Shown here piece after piece: positions 1 to 6,584 of a stretch of 8,537 nt of DNA (position 1 is its first letter; each line of letters starts with the position of its first letter). The DNA lies in contig JACOSF010000111.1 in assembly GCA_016179005.1 (NCBI GenBank), positions 1 to 8,537 of the forward strand, written 5' to 3'. This DNA is from Acidobacteriota bacterium. GTDB lineage: Bacteria; Acidobacteriota; Terriglobia; Acidiferrales; UBA7541. The notes beneath the pieces were generated by a model. That model worked only from the letters and a program-made list of their open reading frames with translations. It had not been told where the DNA came from and did not search any database. Made by a program: the position numbers and the translations under genes.

Positions 1-1252
1 TTTCGGAAACATTCTTGACGGTGCCGGCGATGCTCGCGTGCACGTTCGCGCCGAGCTGTTCTCCTCTTACCTCGGCGAGGGTATCGCCCGCGCCGACCTT
101 CTGGCCGACGCGGACCGCCGGCTCGGCGGGCACGCCGGTATGTTGCGAGAGGCGGAGTTTCACGGAGCGCGGCGCGAGCGGCACATCGGCAAAGGGCGCT
201 TCGCGTTCATACTCTTCGATCTTGAGGCGCTTGCGCAGCATGGAGAGCGGGACGCGGCGGCCTTCTTTCATGGGATGAACTTTGACTTCCCCGGCCTGCA
301 CAAACTTGATGCCTGCCGCGCGCAGATCGTGTTTGGCCTGGTCACAGGCTTCTTTGGGATACAAATCTTCCGGGCAGGCGTAGAGGGTGCAGAGCCCGCA
401 GGCGCAGCAGAGTTCCGCGGACTGGTTCCACAGGGCGGCGCCGCTGGCCGTAAAACTCAGGCTGCGCATCACCTTGTGCGGCATCACCCGGTAGCCGAGA
501 AGGTAGCGGGGACAAAACTCGGTGCAGTAGCTGCACTGATCGCAAGCCGATTTGCCGATGCGGTGCATGGCCTGGAGCGGGCGGTCCTTGCGGGTCACCA
601 GATAATGGTCGCGCGGGAGCACCACGAGGCCGGCGGTGGTCTTGGTGACGACGTCGTCGAGATCGAACGAAAGTTTGCCCATCATGATGCCGCTGACGAA
701 CACGCCGATTTCGTCGAGCGTGGGGCCACCGGCGGCGGCCAGCAAATCGCGAAAGGGCGTGCCCACCGGCGCCCAGAAGGATTTCGGTTCACGCACCGCG
801 CCACTGACGGTCAGGAATTTGCGGGTCACGGGAATGCCGCGGTGGGCCAAGGCGACGTTGTAGAGCGTTTCGACGTTGTTGACCACGCAGCCCACTTGCA
901 GAGGAATTCCCGCGGGAGGGATCAGCCGCCCCGTCGCCGCGGGGAGCACCATGTCGATGGGGGCCGCGCCGAGCTGCGATTGAATGGCCTGTACCGCAGC
1001 GGCATTTTTTTCCTTGATACCAAATTTGCCGCGCGGCGCTCCGGTGGAATCCATCAGAAGCTTCATGCCGGAGAGGATTTCCGCGGGGAAATGGGCCATT
1101 AGCTCGGCGTCTTTGTGGAGAAGCGGCTCACATTCTGCGCCGTTGGCGATGACGAACTCGGCGCGCGCGGCCGCTTTCACGTAAGCGGGGAAACCCGCGC
1201 CTCCGGCGCCCACCACACCGCACGATTTCAGCTTTTCACTGAGAGTGGCCAT
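1..1252 (-). CDS. PduS/RnfC-like flavo-iron-sulfur electron-transfer protein (3' end outside window)
   Basis: The minus-strand frame is open from ATG at 1252 to the window edge, giving 417 codons with no stop, so the C-terminus is missing. Residues 12-22 (GVVGAGGAGFP) and 37-43 (NGAECEP) are the glycine-rich FMN/NADH-binding signatures of the Complex I 51-kDa/RnfC/PduS group. Two 4Fe-4S motifs follow: C237-x2-C240-x2-C243-x3-C247-P and C282-x2-C285-x2-C288-x4-C293-P. Residues about 355-417 look like the barrel-sandwich (biotinyl/RnfC-type) domain. Having this domain at the C-terminus, after the ferredoxin motifs, fits PduS better than RnfC, which carries it at the N-terminus. PduS passes electrons from NADH to cobalamin in propanediol-utilising microcompartments, and relatives occur in other microcompartment loci. 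AAGGA at 1258-1262, five bases upstream, supports the start. The partner genes would lie left of the window, so the pathway is unknown. Confidence 0.85.
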   Translation of the reverse strand, partial: MATLSEKLKSCGVVGAGGAGFPAYVKAAARAEFVIANGAECEPLLHKDAELMAHFPAEILSGMKLLMDSTGAPRGKFGIKEKNAAAVQAIQSQLGAAPIDMVLPAATGRLIPPAGIPLQVGCVVNNVETLYNVALAHRGIPVTRKFLTVSGAVREPKSFWAPVGTPFRDLLAAAGGPTLDEIGVFVSGIMMGKLSFDLDDVVTKTTAGLVVLPRDHYLVTRKDRPLQAMHRIGKSACDQCSYCTEFCPRYLLGYRVMPHKVMRSLSFTASGAALWNQSAELCCACGLCTLYACPEDLYPKEACDQAKHDLRAAGIKFVQAGEVKVHPMKEGRRVPLSMLRKRLKIEEYEREAPFADVPLAPRSVKLRLSQHTGVPAEPAVRVGQKVGAGDTLAEVRGEQLGANVHASIAGTVKNVSE

Positions 1253-1417
1253 GCCCGTCCTTTTTCCCCGGGGCGCAGCGCCACGGAATGAAGAAGTCTA
1301 AACGATTGGACGGCGGAATCGCTGCTTAATTGTGGGCAGCACTCCTGCCTGGCGCCACGGCGGGCGTGGGAATGCATGGCAGCGGGAAGCGGCCCCACGG
1401 AACGCGGGACGCGCTTC

Positions 1418-1447
1418 TTGACAAGTGCTCGGCGCGCCGACTAGTCT
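1418..1447 (+). promoter_or_regulatory. candidate sigma70-type promoter for the zinc-ribbon gene
   Basis: A perfect -35 box TTGACA (1418-1423) is followed, after 18 bases, by TAGTCT (1442-1447), a partial -10 match keeping the key T1, A2 and T6. It lies 45 bases upstream of the ATG at 1493 in the divergent intergenic region. The -10 is weak, so the call rests mainly on the -35 and its position. I could not pick a convincing promoter for the divergent PduS-like gene in the same region. Confidence 0.4.
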
Positions 1448-1492
1448 CGCGCAGAACAACCCGGCCCAAAACTGCGGTGAAGGAGCGACCCG

Positions 1493-1807
1493 ATGGCAAG
1501 AAAGCAGTGCGCGTACTGCGGGGAGTTCGTCGGCGAAAACGTCAAGCAGTGCCCCAATTGCCGGGAGGCGATCCCCGATCGAGTGGAGATTCGCAAGGGG
1601 CCTGCGGCGGGCGGGACAGAAATACGCCGCGGGTTGCTGTACATGCTGCTCGGCGCAACGCTCTACTATTTCGCGTCGCCGGGGAGCCCGCTGCCCATTC
1701 CATTTCCAGTCCCTCCGGTGGTGACAAGGTACTTGCTGCCGCTGTTGTTTCTGAGCGGGCTGGGTTTCGCGTTGTTCGGCGGCTTGCGACGCATCGGTCT
1801 GTTCTAA
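1493..1807 (+). CDS. small zinc-ribbon protein with two membrane helices
   Basis: This is a 104-residue protein. Residues 6-23 carry C6-x2-C9-x10-C20-x2-C23, a compact zinc ribbon of the kind found at the N-terminus of many small bacterial membrane proteins. Hydrophobic stretches at about 46-61 and 78-97, joined by a Pro-rich loop (SPLPIPFPVPP, 65-75), predict a two-helix hairpin with the ribbon in the cytoplasm. The start is well supported by AAGGAG at 1480-1485, seven bases upstream, and a candidate TTGACA promoter lies further up. The gene stands alone: it diverges from the PduS-like gene and converges on the thioredoxin-like gene. I do not recognise a named family and no function can be assigned. 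The ribbon may simply be structural or may bind protein or nucleic acid. Confidence 0.8.
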   Translation: MARKQCAYCGEFVGENVKQCPNCREAIPDRVEIRKGPAAGGTEIRRGLLYMLLGATLYYFASPGSPLPIPFPVPPVVTRYLLPLLFLSGLGFALFGGLRRIGLF

Positions 1808-1901
1808 TTGGCGCATGCGCGCGTCGGCTGGCGTCGGCCTCGCGGGCGCCGCAAACAATTTTGTACGGACTCAATTCCGAGAAGCACAATTCTGTGATTC
1901 C

Positions 1902-1958
1902 CACCCTTTCAGCACATCCCGAGTCCCGAAGCCTCGGGATCGGGACGCTGAAAGGGTG
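1902..1958. repeat. 57-base imperfect palindrome, REP-like dispersed repeat candidate
   Basis: Outer arms of 12 perfectly complementary bases (CACCCTTTCAGC at 1902-1913, GCTGAAAGGGTG at 1947-1958) enclose a second stem. In it TCCCGA at 1917-1922 pairs with 1940-1945 and TCCCGA at 1924-1929 pairs with 1934-1939. A single bulged G lies at 1923, an asymmetric internal loop joins the two stems, and the terminal loop is AGCC. The element sits between two convergent genes. There is no T-tract on either side, so it is not a classical intrinsic terminator, although it could stabilise or end both transcripts. Long GC-rich hairpins of this kind are typical of REP-like repeats in acidobacterial intergenic DNA. 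Confidence 0.7.
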
Positions 1959-2032
1959 CGCCACCAGCCAGTGTTGTCGTGGTGCCGCCCTTGTCGCTCC
2001 ACCACCACACCGGCGGCAATCCCTGACATGCT

Positions 2033-2548
2033 TTAGAAGCCCGCACTGTTCAGAGCACTGAGGAGCTGCCTCTCCTGGATCCAATCTAGCTTGCCGAAGA
2101 AGGCCCTTCGGATTACACCATGGGAGTCAACGAGAAAGATCGCGGGCGTTACTGAAACTCGCGCAAAGCCCGAACTTGCCTGGAAAACGTTGTCGACGCC
2201 GATGTTCTGCTGGACCAAATAGTCCCGCATTTTCTCAGTAGAGTCGAAAGACGCGACTAGCAGCGATATGCCGTGCGGCGTGCGTTGCCGCATCGCAGAT
2301 AACTGTCGGTACAGCGGCGTGCTCTCGGCACAAAAATGACAGTGGCTGTTAAGCAGCAGAACAACGTTCTTCGGCGAATCTTTCCACAACGTCTCCGGCA
2401 CGCTCTCCTCCCGCTGCCCGACCAATGCGCTCTCGCTCGGTTGCCCCGGAGGCGCCGGTCTAGAGAAGCGGTTTTCCACGAGCAAATAAAGGGACACCAG
2501 AGAGACTGCAATCAAACAGATGTACGTTGCTTTTTCCAGTTTACTCAT
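2033..2548 (-). CDS. membrane-anchored TlpA/ResA-like thioredoxin-fold protein
   Basis: This is a 171-residue protein from the ATG at 2548. A short basic N-terminus and one hydrophobic helix (about residues 7-25) anchor it to the inner membrane. A Pro/Ser/Glu-rich linker (30-55) leads to a periplasmic thioredoxin fold. The beta strand NVVLLL is followed by the active site C70-H-F-C73, and V-T-P-A-I-F-L-V-D (133-141) supplies the cis-Pro135 loop typical of TlpA/ResA/redoxin proteins. Such proteins reduce or exchange disulfides in the periplasm. An in-frame TTG at 2617 would add 23 residues and overlap the receptor stop, but AGGAG at 2556-2560, seven bases before the ATG, and the anchor placed right after it favour 2548. 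The gene is last in the minus-strand set, 65 bases after the receptor. The Cys-rich secreted peptide encoded at the head of the set is a plausible substrate, by inference. Confidence 0.85.
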   Translation of the reverse strand: MSKLEKATYICLIAVSLVSLYLLVENRFSRPAPPGQPSESALVGQREESVPETLWKDSPKNVVLLLNSHCHFCAESTPLYRQLSAMRQRTPHGISLLVASFDSTEKMRDYLVQQNIGVDNVFQASSGFARVSVTPAIFLVDSHGVIRRAFFGKLDWIQERQLLSALNSAGF

Positions 2549-2555
2549 GACCAGT

Positions 2556-2560
2556 CTCCT
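2556..2560 (-). promoter_or_regulatory. ribosome binding site that decides the thioredoxin-like start
   Basis: AGGAG read on the minus strand lies seven bases upstream of the ATG at 2548. The longer in-frame alternative (TTG at 2617) has no comparable site and would place 23 polar residues before the membrane anchor. Confidence 0.6.
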
Positions 2561-2613
2561 CATCTCACTCGCGTCTGAATTTGGCGGTTCATCGAACGGC
2601 TGACCCTGATTTG

Positions 2614-5193
2614 TCAAAAAAGAAATCGAAGGCCGACCTCCAGTCGCCGGCCCGGCATTGCCGCGGTGGGTTGTCCAAAACTGGGCGAAGTGAGAATTCC
2701 GGCGTAATTCAAGAAGTTCGCGTGGTTGAACAGGTTGAATGCCTGGACATACGTCTGCACTTGAAACTTCTGTTTCGGCACCTCGAGCTCGAAACTACCA
2801 CCACGCGAACCGGGGTCTACACGGAATTCATAGGATCTGGCTCTCTCCGTGGATTCAGGGCCAAATGCTCGGGTCCAAGCCAAACGGCCGTCCACGCTCC
2901 AGGTGGGAGCGCCCCGGCCGGTGTTCCGGCCTACGCTAGCTGGTCTGTCATTGAATACGGTGTCCCCGTTGTCATCGAACCCGGTTGTGATGTTGTAAGC
3001 TAGCCCGGAACTGAACGAGGGCGAGAGAGAAAATCTGAAACCCTTAGGGAAACGGTAAGTCAGATAGCCGTTCAGCCGGTGGCGGACGTCGTTGCCTGCT
3101 GGTCCCCGGTCGGCGGCCAGGTTTCGTGGATTCGAGGGTGTTTGCCAAGGCCCATCCACCTGGTTTGTCTGGCTCCCCAGCGTGTAGCTCAGCGTCCACA
3201 AGAACCGCCTGAAGTCTCCGCTAAGCGAAGTGAACCATTCTTTGAGCAAGGAGTCCGCGCCGTTCTGGACTTGAAAAACATTACCCTCCAGCGGATTCGG
3301 ACGTCCGGTGCCCGGCAAGGGTTGGTTCAGATTGTTCAGCAAAGGCAGGCGGACGCCCCGTTGCCATCGCACCTCGGTCATGAGCTTGAGAGACCGAATC
3401 GACTGTTGCACCGCGACGGAGCTCCTCAAGAGGTATGGTAGCCGAAGGGAGGAAGCGTGTAGGAAGAGAGTCGGCGGCAAGGAAACGGCTGTGCCCGCCT
3501 GCAGAGGATCGGGAAAGCCGGGATTCAGAATCACCAGAGTGTCTTGATTCAGGCCGTTGAAACGCAAGGTTTGCCCATAGACGTCTGCGGAAATCCACTG
3601 GTAGAAGAGGCCAAAACCGCCGCGCAGCGTGGTGCTCGCCTGGCGGAAAGGCGACCATGCGAAGCCAAGTCGTGGGGCGAAATTCGAGAGTCCTCGCACA
3701 TGCGTCTGCGCTTCCCAGCGAACTCCGACGCTCAGCGAAAGGTTCGGGCGTGCGCGGAATTCATCCTGGACGTAACCCGCAAACTGGTACTGCTCGTAAC
3801 CCACGACGGTATCGCCGACCAACCGGCTGTACAGGCTCGGGGTGCCTGCTTCGTAGGCGGCTAGGCTTGGAAAGACAAACGTGCCGTTCCCGTTGGTCAG
3901 GTTGTGCTCGCGGCTGGGCTCGGCGAAAATCTGAAAGCCCGCGCTCAAGCCATGTCCCGCTAATGACATTCGAAGATCGTCCGTCAGTTGAAAGGAGGCA
4001 GTGGAGCGACGGCTGTTCGCGGCTGCGCCGCCTGCCGAGAAAGCCCCGTTCACGATCAAGGCAGGCGCATCGGAGACGGGAGAGCTCGACCGGCCATTCC
4101 AGGTAGCCCGAAAACGGATGTCGTTCAGCACGCGGCTTGATAGCACTCCGTAGACGGCCAGTTTCAAGTCCTTAAGGTCCCACCGAGTGTTGACAAGCCT
4201 CTCGGGAAGATCGAACTGGCCGACCATGCCGCGCAGTTGGGTCCAGTGGTCGAATTCCACCAGCACGCGATGGTTTTTCGTCGCGTTGTGCAACAGCCGA
4301 ACGCCCAAGCGATCGTAGTCCAGGGGTACTCGAACCAGGTTCGAGAATCTTCCGGCGGGTGTAACTCCAAACGTCGCGGAGGATTCATAGGAGAAACCGC
4401 GGCTGAACCAGAGCGAAAGCGATGTGCGGTCACGCCACAGCGGCCCGCTTACATCAGCGTTGATACGGCGCATTTGTCCCGGTTCGCGAGCCGGTGCGAA
4501 GTAACCCCGGGCATTCAATTCATCGCCGCCGTAGCCGAAGGTCACCATCCCGTGCCAGCCACTGAAACCCGGCTTGGTGCGGATGTCGATGATGGCGAAG
4601 CCGAAGTCGTGGTCCTCGGCCGCGTAGGAGCTCAAACGGATACGGATGCTGGCGATCTGCGATTTCGGCGGAAGTCGGTTGGCGCTGAAGCCATCCACCA
4701 GGATCACAGCATCGGGACCTGCCATCCTTTGCAGTTGAGCCTTCATTTCGTCGGGATCGTCCGGCAGGTTGTTGATCTGTTCCGGAGTCAGCACCGTCGA
4801 AAAGCCCAGTGCCGGGTTCGAAGTCGCGTCGTCGCGCTCGCCCGTACGCACCTCGACTACTTCGCGAAGCGCCTGGATACGCAAATGGAATTCGACGGAG
4901 TTCTCGCCGTGGCCGAGCCGTAGGTTGACAGTCCGGGGCACGAAGCCAGTCGCCTCGACGGTAATGCGTGCCCTTGCCAGCGGCAAATCCACGAAGCGCA
5001 CTTCGCCCGCCTGGTCGGTAATCGCTAGCCGGGGCGCGCTCTGCTTTATTTCCAGCTTGACTTGCGCGCGGGGCACGCGTGCCTCACTGGGGTCAGCCAC
5101 TACCACACGCAGCGCGACCTCCTGCCCGCTGGCCGCGCTCGCCGTCAGAGCCAGTACGCAGGTAGCGGCACACCATAACTCGCCGCGCAGCAT
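2614..5193 (-). CDS. TonB-dependent-receptor-like outer-membrane beta-barrel with N-terminal carboxypeptidase-regulatory domain
   Basis: This is an 859-residue protein from the ATG at 5193. A signal peptide (residues 1-23, ending ASG before QE) precedes a CarboxypepD_reg-like Ig-fold domain (about 25-105). A possible TonB-box-like segment, REVVEV, lies at 110-115. The plug-like region at about 128-210 includes LTPEQINNLPDDPDE, VDGFSANRLPPKSQI and the terminal IIDIRTKPGF, motifs I associate with the abundant acidobacterial receptor-like family. The rest is rich in alternating aromatic and hydrophobic beta strands and ends in LRFLF, the terminal aromatic signature of outer-membrane barrels. The start is chosen because AAGAAGG at 5200-5206, six bases upstream, fits and a signal peptide follows directly; an in-frame extension to 5232 would overlap the previous gene. 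The gap to the upstream stop is 13 bases, so the two genes are very likely co-transcribed. The ligand cannot be read from the sequence. Confidence 0.88.
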   Translation of the reverse strand: MLRGELWCAATCVLALTASAASGQEVALRVVVADPSEARVPRAQVKLEIKQSAPRLAITDQAGEVRFVDLPLARARITVEATGFVPRTVNLRLGHGENSVEFHLRIQALREVVEVRTGERDDATSNPALGFSTVLTPEQINNLPDDPDEMKAQLQRMAGPDAVILVDGFSANRLPPKSQIASIRIRLSSYAAEDHDFGFAIIDIRTKPGFSGWHGMVTFGYGGDELNARGYFAPAREPGQMRRINADVSGPLWRDRTSLSLWFSRGFSYESSATFGVTPAGRFSNLVRVPLDYDRLGVRLLHNATKNHRVLVEFDHWTQLRGMVGQFDLPERLVNTRWDLKDLKLAVYGVLSSRVLNDIRFRATWNGRSSSPVSDAPALIVNGAFSAGGAAANSRRSTASFQLTDDLRMSLAGHGLSAGFQIFAEPSREHNLTNGNGTFVFPSLAAYEAGTPSLYSRLVGDTVVGYEQYQFAGYVQDEFRARPNLSLSVGVRWEAQTHVRGLSNFAPRLGFAWSPFRQASTTLRGGFGLFYQWISADVYGQTLRFNGLNQDTLVILNPGFPDPLQAGTAVSLPPTLFLHASSLRLPYLLRSSVAVQQSIRSLKLMTEVRWQRGVRLPLLNNLNQPLPGTGRPNPLEGNVFQVQNGADSLLKEWFTSLSGDFRRFLWTLSYTLGSQTNQVDGPWQTPSNPRNLAADRGPAGNDVRHRLNGYLTYRFPKGFRFSLSPSFSSGLAYNITTGFDDNGDTVFNDRPASVGRNTGRGAPTWSVDGRLAWTRAFGPESTERARSYEFRVDPGSRGGSFELEVPKQKFQVQTYVQAFNLFNHANFLNYAGILTSPSFGQPTAAMPGRRLEVGLRFLF

Positions 5194-5199
5194 GAATGA

Positions 5200-5206
5200 C
5201 CTTCTT
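5200..5206 (-). promoter_or_regulatory. ribosome binding site for the receptor gene
   Basis: AAGAAGG on the minus strand occupies nearly the whole 13-base gap between the LolA-like stop (5207-5209) and the receptor ATG at 5193, with six bases of spacing. It decides against the longer in-frame start at 5232 and indicates tight translational linkage. Confidence 0.6.
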
Positions 5207-6085
5207 TCATTTGCGAAAGTTGCGGGGGTCAAGCCGTCCGTTCACCACGAATTTCTCGAAGCGCAATTGTTCCCTTAATTTGCCGTCCGCGCTGCGCGAA
5301 AAAAGATGAGGGAAAAGAATACCAGCTGTCTCCTGGTACTCTTCCATCCTCAGCTGTTGAGTGCTTTCGGTGGACCGTGCGGTATAAGTCATCATCATAG
5401 GCCGATGTGTCTTCTCGTCCAGGAACAGCCGGATTGCAAACCCGTCCGGCCCCTGTCCGTCCAGCACGTCGGCGCGACCGTCAGGCGCCTCCGCTTTGCC
5501 TCCATACGTGAAAGCAATGGGAAAGGATGGGTCTGTGTAGAGCAGGAGGGCGAGCAAATACCGTGCATGGGCGAACTTCACGTTCCGACGCATGGTCGCG
5601 TCCGGCGTCGGTGCTGGATCCACAGAGACCGACATTCCTTCAGGCATCGGCTGAGCCACGCGGTTGTCAAGCCACACATCGTCCCCATCGCGGGATGCGA
5701 TTCGGGTCCAAGTGGGCTGTCCGCTTGGTGCCGAATACGTGTAGTCCTGCCTGAAGCGGTCGGGCAAAAGGAAAGTAAGGCGGACGTTCCCCACGTCGTC
5801 TGCCGGTACCATCTGGGGGATCAGTGTGCCCCCCGCCCCTCCAGACTTTGGAGGTGGAGACGTTGGTACAGCCCTCCTTCCGGTTCCTACGCTCGTGAAG
5901 CCGCCCGTGATTACGAGCGAATTGACTGTTGTCTGGCCGGACCCAACGCCGATAGAGTCTCGGGCCTGTGCCAAAAACTGCTGCGCCTGATCGGGCGATG
6001 AAGTATCCGCGGCAGGGGTTAGCGCGGAAATAAGAACCGCGACGCTAACAACTCGAATTAAAACTGCTGTATGAGCTCGGATCAC
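5207..6085 (-). CDS. secreted LolA-like (outer-membrane lipoprotein-sorting fold) protein
   Basis: This is a 292-residue protein. A signal peptide (about residues 1-26, ending TPAA before DTSS) has no lipobox cysteine, so a soluble periplasmic product is predicted. A low-complexity Gly/Pro/Ser loop lies at about 70-95. The remainder alternates short beta strands such as NVRLTFLLPDRFRQDY, RADVLDGQGPDGFAIRLFLDEKTHRP, YQETAGILFPHLF and LREQLRFEKFVVNG. This order of 'model ... oxidised strand, linker, D-x-x-T-x-x-P, ILFPH' is what I associate with LolA/LolB-like half-barrels common in acidobacterial genomes. The start is GTG at 6085 with AAAGGAG at 6090-6096; the four-base spacing is a little short. 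The gene follows the Cys-rich peptide gene by 169 bases and precedes the receptor by 13. I infer a periplasmic carrier or barrel-associated helper; family membership is judged by eye and substrate is unknown. Confidence 0.65.
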   Translation of the reverse strand: MIRAHTAVLIRVVSVAVLISALTPAADTSSPDQAQQFLAQARDSIGVGSGQTTVNSLVITGGFTSVGTGRRAVPTSPPPKSGGAGGTLIPQMVPADDVGNVRLTFLLPDRFRQDYTYSAPSGQPTWTRIASRDGDDVWLDNRVAQPMPEGMSVSVDPAPTPDATMRRNVKFAHARYLLALLLYTDPSFPIAFTYGGKAEAPDGRADVLDGQGPDGFAIRLFLDEKTHRPMMMTYTARSTESTQQLRMEEYQETAGILFPHLFSRSADGKLREQLRFEKFVVNGRLDPRNFRK

Positions 6086-6132
6086 GCCACTCCTTTCTAT
6101 CTAGCCGTCCGTCGTCATAGGTGGGGCCCCGA

Positions 6133-6148
6133 GGCGCAAGCGAGCGCC
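6133..6148 (-). promoter_or_regulatory. small intercistronic hairpin in the peptide-to-LolA-like gap
   Basis: Arms GGCGC (6133-6137) and GCGCC (6144-6148) enclose a six-base loop. A second short stem (CGCC/GGCG, 6219-6230) lies nearer the peptide stop. Neither is followed by a T-tract on the minus strand, so these are not clear terminators. They could act as processing or stability elements that let the peptide message accumulate above the downstream genes. This is weak, structure-only evidence. Confidence 0.25.
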
Positions 6149-6254
6149 GAAATCCTTGAGGCGCATTCAAAGCGCGACGGAGCCCCGCCTCTGCATTCTC
6201 TTCTGTATTCGACCACGCCGCCTGTAGGCGAAATGGCCGCGTCGTTCATTCCAT

Positions 6255-6473
6255 TTAGTTAATCTCACAACCGGAGCAGCTCCCATAAAACACAAGGTAA
6301 CTACAATCAGGTGTGTAGTCACATCCGGCCATTGCGCTGGTACAGCCGTCGCAAGTGACTGTAAGTGTCCACCCGCAGCAGGTGATGGAAGCGCTTGCAG
6401 CCATGGCCGTGGTTGCAAGCACCAATGTCATCACTGACAGCAGAACTAGCCTCAGAATCTTCGGGGACTTCAT
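6255..6473 (-). CDS. secreted cysteine-rich small peptide, family not recognised
   Basis: This is a 72-residue protein from the ATG at 6473. Residues 1-25 (KSPK basic start, then a hydrophobic core, ending TAMA) form a clear signal peptide with likely cleavage AMA/AS. The mature part is about 47 residues and holds eight cysteines: C32, C33, C41, C44, C51, C57, C66, C69. The spacing is CC-x7-CxxC-x6-C-x5-C-x8-CxxC, rich in Gly, Thr, Ser and Tyr and with almost no charge. An even cysteine number with two CxxC pairs suits disulfides, metal binding or a modified peptide. GAGGAG at 6481-6486, seven bases upstream, decides the start; an in-frame GTG at 6479 overlaps the spacing region. It is the first gene of the minus-strand set that contains a receptor-like barrel and a thioredoxin-like protein. 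I do not recognise the sequence; function is unassigned. Confidence 0.75.
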   Translation of the reverse strand: MKSPKILRLVLLSVMTLVLATTAMAASASITCCGWTLTVTCDGCTSAMAGCDYTPDCSYLVFYGSCSGCEIN

Positions 6474-6480
6474 TGGCACC

Positions 6481-6486
6481 CTCCTC
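6481..6486 (-). promoter_or_regulatory. ribosome binding site of the Cys-rich peptide
   Basis: GAGGAG on the minus strand, seven bases before the ATG at 6473, is the strongest Shine-Dalgarno match in the operon. It supports real translation of this small gene and its ATG rather than the GTG two codons upstream. Confidence 0.65.
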
Positions 6487-6531
6487 GGTGATTTGTCAAC
6501 TTGAAATTGAGAAACCCGATAACTATTCCAT

Positions 6532-6558
6532 CTATTACCAGTTATACCGAAATGTCAA
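6532..6558 (-). promoter_or_regulatory. candidate promoter of the four-gene operon
   Basis: A perfect TTGACA (6558-6553, minus strand) lies in an AT-rich stretch (about 6520-6590) that stands out from the GC-rich surroundings. The best -10 candidate is TAATAG (6537-6532), preceded by TGG as an extended -10, but the spacer is only 15 bases. ATAGAT at 6535-6530 gives 17 bases with a poorer match. Either would leave a leader of roughly 50 bases before the peptide ATG. A second TTGACA at 6499-6494 is too close to the start codon to serve this gene. Confidence 0.35.
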
Positions 6559-6569
6559 GTATAAAATTA

Positions 6570-6584
6570 AAGATATTTTATCTT
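6570..6584. repeat. short AT-rich inverted repeat upstream of the operon promoter
   Basis: AAGATA and TATCTT are perfect inverted six-base arms around TTT. The element sits just upstream of the candidate -35 (6553-6558), a position where a regulator could bind, but the arms are short and chance occurrence in AT-rich DNA is possible. Confidence 0.25.

Noticed and set aside
38..1102. 354-codon plus-strand open frame
   Set aside because: It lies antisense to the PduS-like gene, whose flavin and Fe-S motifs are unmistakable. Long antisense frames are expected in GC-rich coding DNA, and its translation is Arg/His/Gly-rich with no recognisable motif.
1298..1858. 186-codon minus-strand and 243-codon plus-strand (1330-2061) frames around the zinc-ribbon gene
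   Set aside because: Both overlap the zinc-ribbon gene, which has a clear ribosome site, promoter-like -35 and motif. Their translations are Arg/Pro/Ala-rich and low in structure, typical of shadow frames.
1902..1958. Intrinsic terminator for the two convergent genes
   Set aside because: The hairpin is strong but no run of T follows it on either strand; it is therefore listed as a repeat, with a possible 3'-end role left open.
2033..2617. Longer thioredoxin-like product starting at TTG 2617
   Set aside because: It would overlap the receptor stop codon and add a polar 23-residue extension before the membrane anchor. The ATG at 2548 has AGGAG at ideal spacing.
4237..4923. 228-codon plus-strand frame and the one at 5306-6001
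   Set aside because: They are antisense to the receptor and the LolA-like gene, respectively, and show no motif, signal peptide or ribosome site that would compete with the minus-strand genes.
2614..5232. Receptor start at 5232, overlapping the LolA-like gene
   Set aside because: The signal peptide begins right after the ATG at 5193, which has AAGAAGG six bases upstream. The extra 13 residues would precede the signal peptide.
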